64,000 bases of DNA from Candidatus Kouleothrix ribensis (GTDB lineage: Bacteria > Chloroflexota > Chloroflexia > Chloroflexales > Roseiflexaceae): the NCBI GenBank assembly GCA_016722075.1, contig JADKGW010000001.1:4774001-4838000 (forward strand), given 5' to 3'. Each line of letters begins with the position of its first letter. Position 1 is the stretch's first letter. The notes beneath the pieces are model-generated. The model saw only the letters and a list, made by a program, of their open reading frames with translations. It was not told the DNA's origin and ran no database searches. Below, piece by piece: positions 1 to 7,316 of this stretch. The position numbers and the translations under genes were made by a program.

Positions 1-1
1 C

Positions 2-982
2 CTGCAGCCAGCGCTGATGCCGAGTGCGCCGACAGCCGCGCTGCCAACTGACGGGCCAGCCCCCGCGCCAACCGCAGCCGCACCTGGGGCCGCGCTACCG
101 GGGCGCCTGCTGTTTGTGCAAAGCGGCAACCTGTGGCTCTGGCAGGGCGACAGCGGGCGGCAGCTCACCAGCACCGGCGACGCAATTCAGCCGGCGTGGT
201 CGCCCGACGGCACGCGGATCGCCTATGTGCGGCGCGTGAATAGCGCCAGCGACCTGCTGCTGTTGCCAGCCGAGGGCACCGGCGCGCCGACCCAACTGAC
301 CGACAATAGCCCTGATCCGGCGCTTTACAGCTACGACCGGATCTACAACAGCGTGTGGGCCTTCTACCCGGCGTGGTCGCCCGATGGCCTTACGCTGGCG
401 TACGCATCGCAGTTTGGCCCGCCCGGCGGCGCGCCGGTGGCCGAGTACCGCATGGCGCTGTTCGTGATCGCAGCGGCAGGCGGGCCGCCGTCACAGATCT
501 ACAGCGCGGCGAACGGCCAGGTAGGCCGGCCGGTGTACGCACCCGACGGCAGTACAATCGTGTTCGCATTCGATCCAACCGGCGACGATCCGCCGGCGCT
601 GTACCGCTACACCACGGCCACTGAGGTGGCCGAGCCACTGCTCGGCGCCCCCCAGCAGAGCTACGACCCGACCTTCTCAGCCGACGGGCGCTGGCTGGCG
701 TTCGCAGCCCGCACGGGCACCACCACCGATATCTTCGCGTTGCCGCCAGGCGGCGGCACCCCGACCCGCCTCACCACGAGCGGCACGGCGCGTGCGCCAG
801 CTTTCGCACCCGACGGTAGCGCGCTGGCGTTTCTGGCTGTGGCGCCTGGCGGCAGCAGCTTCGACCTGTGGGTGGCCGACCTACGGCGCGACGCGGCGGG
901 CACGCTACAGGCCGGCGAGCCGCGCCAGATCACCCACGACATGCACCTCGACGCCGACTCGGGCATCGCATGGGCGCGCTAA
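2..982 (+). CDS. TolB-like WD40 beta-propeller protein (5' end outside window)
   Basis: The reading frame is open to the first bases of the window, so the true start lies upstream; the first internal ATG is at 17. A Pro/Ala-rich stretch of about 28 residues precedes the propeller, as in secreted or lipid-anchored proteins where a linker follows the signal region. At least five blades carry the TolB/WD40-like pattern (AWSPDGTRIAYV, AWSPDGLTLAYAS, VYAPDGSTIVFA, TFSADGRWLAFAA, AFAPDGSALAFLA). No catalytic domain is visible. The family usually acts as an extracytoplasmic binding or scaffolding module, and no partner can be named here. A GC-rich stem-loop follows the stop. Confidence 0.8.
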   Translation: MQPALMPSAPTAALPTDGPAPAPTAAAPGAALPGRLLFVQSGNLWLWQGDSGRQLTSTGDAIQPAWSPDGTRIAYVRRVNSASDLLLLPAEGTGAPTQLTDNSPDPALYSYDRIYNSVWAFYPAWSPDGLTLAYASQFGPPGGAPVAEYRMALFVIAAAGGPPSQIYSAANGQVGRPVYAPDGSTIVFAFDPTGDDPPALYRYTTATEVAEPLLGAPQQSYDPTFSADGRWLAFAARTGTTTDIFALPPGGGTPTRLTTSGTARAPAFAPDGSALAFLAVAPGGSSFDLWVADLRRDAAGTLQAGEPRQITHDMHLDADSGIAWAR

Positions 983-1057
983 ACCGGCTGTAGTTGGATC
1001 GATCGCAATCTGCTGCAATCTTGGAATGCCGGCGCGGCAACTCGCTGGGTATGCTAG

Positions 1058-1088
1058 GCGTTGCGGGGGCGCAAGCGCCCGCTAACGC
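1058..1088 (+). terminator. stem-loop after the propeller gene
   Basis: GCGTT and AACGC arms enclose a GGGCGC-AA-GCGCCC core. It lies 75 bases after the stop and has no T-run, so its role as a terminator is only likely. Confidence 0.4.
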
Positions 1089-1118
1089 TGCGCAGCTACC
1101 TCGATAGGAGCGATGCCC

Positions 1119-1892
1119 ATGATTCTCAGCACGATCGACCTCATCTTCATTGCCGCCGGCATCCTGCTGTTCGCACTTGGGATCGTATGCGCGATGGTAG
1201 CGGCGCGTAAAGAGGCGCGCATGCTGGTGATCGCAGACACACCAACCACCGCCGCAGGCGATGTCGAACGGATCTACCGCGCCAATGGCGCGTATGGCCA
1301 GGCCTGCGAGATCGCCGGTGTGATCGAGTGCGACGCGCCGCTGAGCGGGCCGCTGACCGGCCAGTCGTGCGTGGCCTACAGCCACCTGCTCAGATGGGAA
1401 GATTGGGGCAAGGCCACCGCGTGGGATCACAACCGCGCGCGCTCGGCCGACGGGCTGGTCTGCCGCGATAGCGGCACCGAGTTCGACGATCGCTGCGTGC
1501 CGACCTTCTGGGTGCGCGACGCCAGTGGGCGGGTGCAGATCGACCCGATCAATGCCGACCTGGATCTACAGGAACTCGACCAGCGCTACGACGTGACGCT
1601 GGCGAGTGTTGGCGATAGTGAGCGGCGCACCTGGCGCACCGAGAAGGCACTACCAACCGGCCACGCCGTCTATGTGCTCGGCTACCTGGCCGAGCGGCAG
1701 GGCGCGCCAGTGCTCCAGCGGCACCCGACCGACCGCACAAAGAAGTTCTTGATCAGCCATCGCAGCGAGCAAAAGCTGATCGGCGCGCACCGCCTGCAGT
1801 CGTATGCCTACTATTTCGCGGCCGGCATCAGCGGCAGCCTGGGGCTTGTGATGCTGATCTGGCGTTTTCTGCAGCTGCGCATCCAGCTGTAA
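1119..1892 (+). CDS. GIDE-domain-like membrane protein
   Basis: A 257-residue protein with one N-terminal transmembrane helix (about residues 5-28, LIFIAAGILLFALGIVCAMV) and one near the C-terminus (about 230-250), so both ends are anchored and the middle forms a soluble domain. That domain resembles the bacterial homologues of the GIDE region of mitochondrial E3 ligases: a GQSCVAY...RWEDWG segment, then a beta-rich part and a late YVLGYL strand. The RING finger of the eukaryotic proteins is absent, so ligase activity is not implied. I chose the ATG at 1119 because AGGAG at 1106-1110 is 8 bases away; the ATG at 1113 is only 2 bases from it. Function unknown. Confidence 0.65.
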   Translation: MILSTIDLIFIAAGILLFALGIVCAMVAARKEARMLVIADTPTTAAGDVERIYRANGAYGQACEIAGVIECDAPLSGPLTGQSCVAYSHLLRWEDWGKATAWDHNRARSADGLVCRDSGTEFDDRCVPTFWVRDASGRVQIDPINADLDLQELDQRYDVTLASVGDSERRTWRTEKALPTGHAVYVLGYLAERQGAPVLQRHPTDRTKKFLISHRSEQKLIGAHRLQSYAYYFAAGISGSLGLVMLIWRFLQLRIQL

Positions 1893-1935
1893 GGCGTTCA
1901 GCGCGGCAGTTCGGTTGAGGCCTGCCTATAGTGTT

Positions 1936-2019
1936 AGGCCGTACGCAGTTGCATCATTCCGCATCTCGATGCGGCGTACCGCGCTGCGGCAGGCTGAGCA
2001 CGCCAACTGCGTACGGCCT
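1936..2019. repeat. 16-bp perfect inverted repeat between convergent genes
   Basis: The arms 1936-1951 (AGGCCGTACGCAGTTG) and 2004-2019 are exact reverse complements. A smaller GCATC/GATGC stem lies in the loop. The element sits between the convergent genes ending at 1892 and 2031, where a two-way terminator would be expected. The 13-mer CCAACTGCGTACG in the right arm recurs near 11339, so the arm is part of a dispersed sequence. Confidence 0.75.
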
Positions 2020-2030
2020 CAGTGTGTCGA

Positions 2031-3569
2031 TCAGCCCTGCACTTCCAGCAGCGGCGCTGGTACGGTCGGCTCGCCGGCCTCTTCCGGCGGCGTGCTGCGG
2101 CGCGGCGGCACCGCCGACTGGCTGAGCATAATGCTGCGCTCCCACTCGGCCACGCGCAAATGCCCCAGCGCGCGCCACGATGCCGTCACCGGCACGGTGC
2201 CTAGATCGCGCTGGATCTGGCGCGCGGCCAACCCCAGGATGGCCGTATACGTCGGGTAGGCCAGCTCTAGCTCGGCCAACTGCTCGACCTGCATGCCGGC
2301 GGCCATGCCGGCTGCAATCATCTGCACGGCCTCGACCGCCTGCTCGCCGACGACGTGCGCACCCAAGATTTTGTGCGTCGAGCGCGAGGCGATCAGCTTG
2401 CAGCAGCCCAGCGTGCGCCCATCGACCACCGCGCGATCCAGGTCGGCGTAGGGCACCACCGCGACAGCATAGTCGCCGCCGGCGCGGGCCTGCTGCTCAG
2501 TCTGGCCCACGCTGCCATACTCGGGGTCGGTAAAGCCGCCGTGTGGGACGATCTGGTGAGACGAGGCACGCTCGAGCCCGAGCAGCGCATTCTCGGCCGC
2601 GATGCGCCCCTGCTGGCTGCCGCTCTGCACCAGCATCATGCGCCCGGTGATATCGCCGGCCGCGAAGATATGCGGCGCACTCGTGCGCAGGGCATCGTCG
2701 ACAAGCACGTAGCCACGTTCGTGCGCCACCTCGGCCGCAGCCAGGTTCAGCTCATCGGCATTGCCGGCCCAACCGGTGGCCAGGATCACGGCTTCGGCCG
2801 GCAGCACGTGGGCGCAGCCGGCGCGCAGATAGTGAACCGCCAGCCCGTCGTCGCGGCGCTCGACCCGCTCGACACCGCTGATCTCGGTGATCAGCTCGAT
2901 CCCGCGTTGGCGAAACGCCTCGGCAACAGTCAGCGACACGACCTCGTCCTCGTAGCTCAGAATGCGCGGCGCAACCTCGAGCAGCCGAACCTCTACGCCA
3001 AACGCGGCGAAGATCGAAGCGAGCTGGCAGCCGGTAGCTGCCCCACCGACGATCGCGATCGAGCGCGGCAGGCGCGTCATCGACCACACATCGCGCGGGT
3101 TGAGCGTATATTCGCTGCCGGGGAAGCGCAGGCTACGCGGCCGCCCGCCCGCCGCAACGATGAACTTATTAGCCTGGAGCGTGGTCTGGCTCGACAGCGC
3201 GACCGTGTGCGGGTCGACGAAGTGTGCGCCGCCGGTGTAGGTGTACACCGTCGCGCCAGCTGCCGCAAGATGATCGAGAATATGCTTCTTCTCGTGAACA
3301 CGATCAACGATCTGGCGAGTCTGTGCCAGCAGCCTGGGGAAATCGATCACCGGCTGCGCGCCGACAATCCCATACTCGGCAAACTGCTCGGCGTCGCGCA
3401 CTAGCCGGGCAGCTTTGGCCAGCACCCGCGTCGGCACACAGCCGTCGTTCGTGCAGGTGCCGCCAACGCGGCTGCGATCGAGCAGCGCGACTGAGGCGCC
3501 CAGCTCGCAGGCACGCAGCGCGGCGGTGACACCGGCAGGCCCGCCGCCAATGACGATCATGTCATACAT
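2031..3569 (-). CDS. mercuric reductase/dihydrolipoamide dehydrogenase-type flavoprotein
   Basis: A class I pyridine nucleotide-disulfide oxidoreductase. It shows the N-terminal FAD-binding GGGPAGVTAALRA motif, the redox disulfide GGTCTNDGCVPT (C-x4-C), a second Rossmann motif for NAD(P)H (IVGGAATGCQLASIFA), the FAD-contact AAGDITG, and a C-terminal dimerisation domain with a GAHVVG segment and LAYPTYT near the end. The C-terminal Cys pair of mercuric reductases is missing, and so is the His-Glu dyad context of true lipoamide dehydrogenases (AYPTYT takes the place of HAHPTLSE), so the substrate is open. There is a 50-residue Pro-rich tail. The start is Met11 of the longest frame because GGAGG precedes it by 8 bases. 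It is probably monocistronic; the IS element lies behind its start. Confidence 0.8.
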   Translation of the reverse strand: MYDMIVIGGGPAGVTAALRACELGASVALLDRSRVGGTCTNDGCVPTRVLAKAARLVRDAEQFAEYGIVGAQPVIDFPRLLAQTRQIVDRVHEKKHILDHLAAAGATVYTYTGGAHFVDPHTVALSSQTTLQANKFIVAAGGRPRSLRFPGSEYTLNPRDVWSMTRLPRSIAIVGGAATGCQLASIFAAFGVEVRLLEVAPRILSYEDEVVSLTVAEAFRQRGIELITEISGVERVERRDDGLAVHYLRAGCAHVLPAEAVILATGWAGNADELNLAAAEVAHERGYVLVDDALRTSAPHIFAAGDITGRMMLVQSGSQQGRIAAENALLGLERASSHQIVPHGGFTDPEYGSVGQTEQQARAGGDYAVAVVPYADLDRAVVDGRTLGCCKLIASRSTHKILGAHVVGEQAVEAVQMIAAGMAAGMQVEQLAELELAYPTYTAILGLAARQIQRDLGTVPVTASWRALGHLRVAEWERSIMLSQSAVPPRRSTPPEEAGEPTVPAPLLEVQG

Positions 3570-3736
3570 CACTTCCACCTCCGATCCGCTACCTGCCATC
3601 GTGAAAATAAGTGCAATAAATCACATAGGCGCAGTATAGCAAGATCAGGCAGGGCGAAGAACACCAGAAAGGCGAGGGATAGCCCCGCCGAATGGCGAGG
3701 AGTGCCGCCTCGAAGTGGGCCGAGCTGTCAAGAATC

Positions 3737-3744
3737 ATGCCGAT
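3737..3744 (+). repeat. target-site duplication, left copy
   Basis: ATGCCGAT directly precedes the left end of the IS element and recurs at 5211-5218. IS66-family elements make 8-bp duplications. Confidence 0.9.
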
Positions 3745-5210
3745 GTAAGTGTTCACAGTTATCCTGGTCCGAAACTGTAGTATACTTTGCGTATGACGCT
3801 CCTTGAGGAACATACACGCTTGCAAGCTGACCATGCCCAGCTGCAGACCGAGCATGCCGAACTCCGCGCCTTGGTCGTGCAACTGCACGCGCAGTTGGCT
3901 GCTGCGCAGCAGCGCATTGCTGAATTGGAGCAGCAGCACACTGACCCGCCGCCCTTTGTCAAGTCCAATCGTCCCAAATCCGCTGAACCCAAACCAAAGC
4001 GCAAGAAGCGTGCGCCACACCACAATCACGGTCGTAAGCGTATGACACCTACCCGTAGCGTTGCGCATGCGCTCGAACGCTGCCCCGACTGTGCCTATCG
4101 CTTGCAGGGCCACAGCCTCGATTATGCACGTGAGGTACTGGAACTGCCCGAACCGCAGCCCATCGAGGTCATTGAGCACCGCATCATCAAACGCTTCTGT
4201 CCGCACTGCAAACGCTGGCACAGCCCCAAGCTCGACCTGGACGGCGTGGTGCTCGGTCAGGGGCGCATCGGCGTGCGGATCGCCAGCTTGATTGCCTATC
4301 TGCGCACCACCTTGCGCTTGCCCATTCGGCGTATTCAGGCCTATTTGAGCAGCCTGCACCAGTTGCACCTCAGCACGGGTGAAATTGTCGAACTCCTGCA
4401 TCAGCTCCGTCGCACGCTCCAAGACGAGCTGACCCAGCTCAAGCAGGCGGCGCGGGCGAGCCCGATCCTGCACGGCGATGAAACCAGCTGGCGTGAGAAT
4501 GGGCAAAACGGCTATATCTGGGCCTTCTCGACGCCAGGCGACGACGCCATCCGTTATTATGAATATGACCACAGCCGCTCCCAAGCGGTGCTCAAGCGCA
4601 TCTTGGATGGCAAGTTTCACGGGCACTTGGTGAGTGACTTTTATGGTGGCTACAACGCGTATGCGGGCAAGCATCAACGCTGCTGGACGCACCTGCTGCG
4701 TGATCTGCACGCACTCAAAGCGGCGCATCCGCAGGACACGGACGTGCTGGCATGGGCGCAGTCGGTGCGGGCGCTCTATGATCAGGCGCACACGTGGCTG
4801 GACAACCACCCGGAGCCGAGTCAGGCGGAGCGCGAGTGTGCGTATGTGGCGTTGACCAGTGGCAGCCATCAACTCGGGCTCCAGTACGCTAGAGCGTCCA
4901 CGCATGCGTGCGGTGCGCTCGCCAAGCGGTTGCTGCGGCACGAAGATGAGCTGTTCCAGTTCGTGCTCATTGCGGGCTTGAGTGCGAGCAATAATCTGGC
5001 CGAACGCTCCATCCGTCCGCTGGTGGTTTGCCGCAAGATCAGTGGTGGCTCGCGCAGCAAGGAAGGAACCAAGACGCGCATGGGGCTTGCCAGTTTATTT
5101 GAGACCTGGCAGGCGCGCAAGCTCAACCCCTTCGATGAGTGCCTCAAACGGCTCAAGGAATTGGCGTCCGCTCCTCGCGAAACTCCTTTACCCCAAATCT
5201 GAACAGTTAC
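3745..5210 (+). mobile_element. complete IS66-family insertion sequence, 1,466 bp, single ORF
   Basis: The left end begins GTAAGTGTTCACAG and the right end, read inward, begins GTAACTGTTCAGAT, so the terminal repeats match at 11 of 14 positions and carry the GTAA start typical of IS66. Perfect 8-bp duplications (ATGCCGAT) flank both ends. The element holds only the large transposase. There is no room for tnpA or tnpB, which matches the ISBst12-like single-ORF subgroup. It is inserted between the divergent flavoprotein and radical SAM genes, about 50 bp before the latter's start. Intact ends, ORF and duplications point to a recent insertion. Confidence 0.93.
3793..5202 (+). CDS. IS66-family transposase (TnpC type)
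   Basis: A DDE transposase of 469 residues. It has an N-terminal Leu/Gln-rich coiled coil (about residues 1-50), a basic linker with PKPKRKKRAPHH, a zinc-binding region (CPDCAYRL and CPHCKRW), and a catalytic core with HGDETSWR, DFYGGYN and NNLAERSIRP, which supply the two Asp and the Glu. The family cuts and pastes the surrounding element. The ATG at 3793 was taken as start; a TTG lies two codons earlier, and TATACT at 3781-3786 could be the element's own -10. The frame is intact to its stop, 8 bases inside the right end. The long antisense frame over it is a shadow. Confidence 0.93.
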   Translation: MTLLEEHTRLQADHAQLQTEHAELRALVVQLHAQLAAAQQRIAELEQQHTDPPPFVKSNRPKSAEPKPKRKKRAPHHNHGRKRMTPTRSVAHALERCPDCAYRLQGHSLDYAREVLELPEPQPIEVIEHRIIKRFCPHCKRWHSPKLDLDGVVLGQGRIGVRIASLIAYLRTTLRLPIRRIQAYLSSLHQLHLSTGEIVELLHQLRRTLQDELTQLKQAARASPILHGDETSWRENGQNGYIWAFSTPGDDAIRYYEYDHSRSQAVLKRILDGKFHGHLVSDFYGGYNAYAGKHQRCWTHLLRDLHALKAAHPQDTDVLAWAQSVRALYDQAHTWLDNHPEPSQAERECAYVALTSGSHQLGLQYARASTHACGALAKRLLRHEDELFQFVLIAGLSASNNLAERSIRPLVVCRKISGGSRSKEGTKTRMGLASLFETWQARKLNPFDECLKRLKELASAPRETPLPQI

Positions 5211-5218
5211 ATGCCGAT
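5211..5218 (+). repeat. target-site duplication, right copy
   Basis: ATGCCGAT directly follows the right end of the IS element and is identical to 3737-3744. Confidence 0.9.
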
Positions 5219-5242
5219 CCAACCTGGTATAGCGGTGCGAAA

Positions 5243-5259
5243 CCAGCTATAATAGCTGG
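5243..5259 (+). promoter_or_regulatory. TATAAT -10 box inside a perfect 17-base palindrome
   Basis: CCAGCTAT-A-ATAGCTGG is a perfect inverted repeat about A5251, and the TATAAT at 5248-5253 lies at its centre. The radical SAM start codon at 5262 is only 8 bases after the -10 box, so the transcript would be leaderless or nearly so. A repressor bound to the palindrome would cover the promoter. This function is inferred. Confidence 0.5.
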
Positions 5260-5261
5260 CT

Positions 5262-7178
5262 ATGCCAACACTCCATGTGCTGCTGATGCAGCTGCCGGTT
5301 CCGAACAACCCCGCCACGAATGTGCCTCTAGCGGCCGGCTACCTGAAAGCCTACGCCCAAGCGCGCGGCCTGCTCGATCTTGTGCAGATCGACATCCTGC
5401 CACGCGAGCTAGCCGACACGGCCGGCGATGCGCTACTGGCCGACGCGATCACGGCACAGCGGCCCGACCTGCTGGGGATCTCGCTGTACACCTGGAATAG
5501 CGAGCGCAGCCTGGGCCTGGCCGCACGCCTCAAGGCGCGCCTGCCCGGCCTGATCGTGGTGGTGGGCGGCCCGGAGGTACAGCCCGACAACCACTGGCTG
5601 CTGCATCACCCGGCTGTCGATCTGGCGGTGATCGGCGAGGGCGAGCAGACCTTTGCCGAGCTGCTGGAACTGTTGGCGAGCAACACCGCGCGGCCTGGCA
5701 CGGTCCTTGAGTACCTGCCTGCGCTCCCTGGCCTTCCGGCGATCTCGGGGCTGGCCTTCCGCAATCGTGCTGGTGAGGTCGTCGTCACGCCCGAGCGCGC
5801 CGCGCTGAGCGACCTGGCGCCGCTGCCCTCGCCCTACCTGCTGGGCTACCTTGCGCCCGGCCCGATCATGATGATCGAGATCTCGCGCTGGTGCCCATAC
5901 GCCTGCGCCTTCTGCCTGTATGGCCGCAATATGGGCGCGAAGCTGGGCAGCCGCTACTTCCCGCTCGAGCGTGTACTGGCCGAGCTGCGCTGGGGCCGCG
6001 ACCACGGCGCGCGCCAGATCCACTTTGTCGAGGCGAACCTGAACCTGGTGCCGCTGTTCCGCCCGCTGATGCGCGCGCTGGCCGACATGAACGCCGACGG
6101 CGCGCTGGCGCTGTATGCCGAGCTGCGCGGCGAGCACCTGGACAACGACGTCGTCGACGCGCTGTGCCGCGCCGGCCTGCGCGTGGCCGAGGTGGGGCTA
6201 CAAACCGCCAACCCGCTGGCGCTGAGCGTCGCGCAGCGGCGCACCAACCTGCGCACCTGGGCGGCCGGCACGCGCCGCCTGCAGGCACGCGGCGTCGAGA
6301 TCTACCTCGACGTGATTCTGGGGCTGCCGGCCGACGACGCCACCGGCATCGCCAGCACGATCGAGTTCATCGAGCGCGAGAACCTGGGGCCGTACGATGT
6401 ATTTACGCTGCAGGTGCTGCCCGGCACGGCCACGCGCCGGCAGGCGGCCGAGTATGCGCTGGTGTACCAGGATCGCCCGCCCTACTACATCCTCGGCACC
6501 GACCGGCTGAGCTACGCCGAGTTGCGGCGGCTGCGGCGTGTGCTCAAGCGCGGCGCCGGGCTCGACCCCGACGAGATTGAGGGTTGCCCGCCGCCACGCG
6601 AGCACGCCCTGGCAGGTGCCCCTGGGCACGCCGCCCAGCCGGTGTGCTATAGCCACATATGGCTTGTGGATGCCGATCAGGCCGGCTGGCTGGCCGCCGC
6701 CGAACAATCGAACCGCCTGGCGCACCATGTCGATGTGGTGGCGCGCTGGGCCGATGCCGGCCGGCTGGCCGGCTGGCTGGCCGCCGCGATCGACAGCAAC
6801 CCCTCGACGCTGTTCGACTGCTACTTGCTGGCCGATTTCGCACCGGAACCCGCGCTAGTGGCCGGCTGGGGCGCGGCGCTGCCCTACCACCCCGGCTACC
6901 TCGACCGGGTAGCTGTGTACCGGCGCGCCGAGCCTGGCCCAGGCCACGCGCGCGCGAGTTTGCGGCTGTGGCTGGTGCTGCCATGGGCGGTGCAGGCCGA
7001 CCCAGCCGACTACACGGGCGTGGCCGCGATCATCTGGGCCTACGACCTGGCCAGCGGCGAAGCACCGCCGTTGGGCGCGTGGGCCGCAGCCGGCGGCGCG
7101 GGCGTGTGGCCACGTGGCTGTTCGGCCGAGCAGGTGGCCGGCTGGCGCACCGCAACCGGCATGCGGCTGTGGGGCTAG
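5262..7178 (+). CDS. cobalamin-binding-domain radical SAM protein
   Basis: A 638-residue protein. Residues 1-150 form a B12-binding-type Rossmann domain (AAGYLKAYAQARG, LGISLYTWN, VVVGGPEVQPDN, VIGEGEQTFAELL). A radical SAM barrel follows, with the iron-sulfur motif CPYACAFC near residue 213 and later strands VEANLNLV, EVGLQTANPLAL and LDVILGLPADD. The last 220 residues are Ala/Trp-rich and unassigned. Relatives of this architecture do methylations, ring contractions and other radical steps; the reaction here cannot be told. The IS insertion just upstream may have separated it from distal regulatory DNA. It appears monocistronic; a separate promoter serves the next gene. Confidence 0.85.
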   Translation: MPTLHVLLMQLPVPNNPATNVPLAAGYLKAYAQARGLLDLVQIDILPRELADTAGDALLADAITAQRPDLLGISLYTWNSERSLGLAARLKARLPGLIVVVGGPEVQPDNHWLLHHPAVDLAVIGEGEQTFAELLELLASNTARPGTVLEYLPALPGLPAISGLAFRNRAGEVVVTPERAALSDLAPLPSPYLLGYLAPGPIMMIEISRWCPYACAFCLYGRNMGAKLGSRYFPLERVLAELRWGRDHGARQIHFVEANLNLVPLFRPLMRALADMNADGALALYAELRGEHLDNDVVDALCRAGLRVAEVGLQTANPLALSVAQRRTNLRTWAAGTRRLQARGVEIYLDVILGLPADDATGIASTIEFIERENLGPYDVFTLQVLPGTATRRQAAEYALVYQDRPPYYILGTDRLSYAELRRLRRVLKRGAGLDPDEIEGCPPPREHALAGAPGHAAQPVCYSHIWLVDADQAGWLAAAEQSNRLAHHVDVVARWADAGRLAGWLAAAIDSNPSTLFDCYLLADFAPEPALVAGWGAALPYHPGYLDRVAVYRRAEPGPGHARASLRLWLVLPWAVQADPADYTGVAAIIWAYDLASGEAPPLGAWAAAGGAGVWPRGCSAEQVAGWRTATGMRLWG

Positions 7179-7213
7179 AGCGTTTTTTGTGAAACCCGGC
7201 ACAAGATCTGTTA

Positions 7214-7241
7214 TTGCAAGTGTAACCTTCGTTCGTATAAT
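7214..7241 (+). promoter_or_regulatory. sigma70-type promoter for the acyl-CoA synthetase gene
   Basis: TTGCAA (7214-7219), a 16-base spacer and TATAAT (7236-7241). The coding start follows 75 bases later. Confidence 0.7.
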
Positions 7242-7316
7242 GCGTACAGGCGCACGGATCCAGCCGTGCAATGGAGACGTACTATCGGCAATGCTGGAAC
7301 TGTGTAGGAGCATACC

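Noticed and set aside
3589..4941. 450-residue frame on the minus strand over the insertion sequence
   Set aside because: It is antisense to the transposase, whose DDE motifs are clear, and its translation resembles no family.
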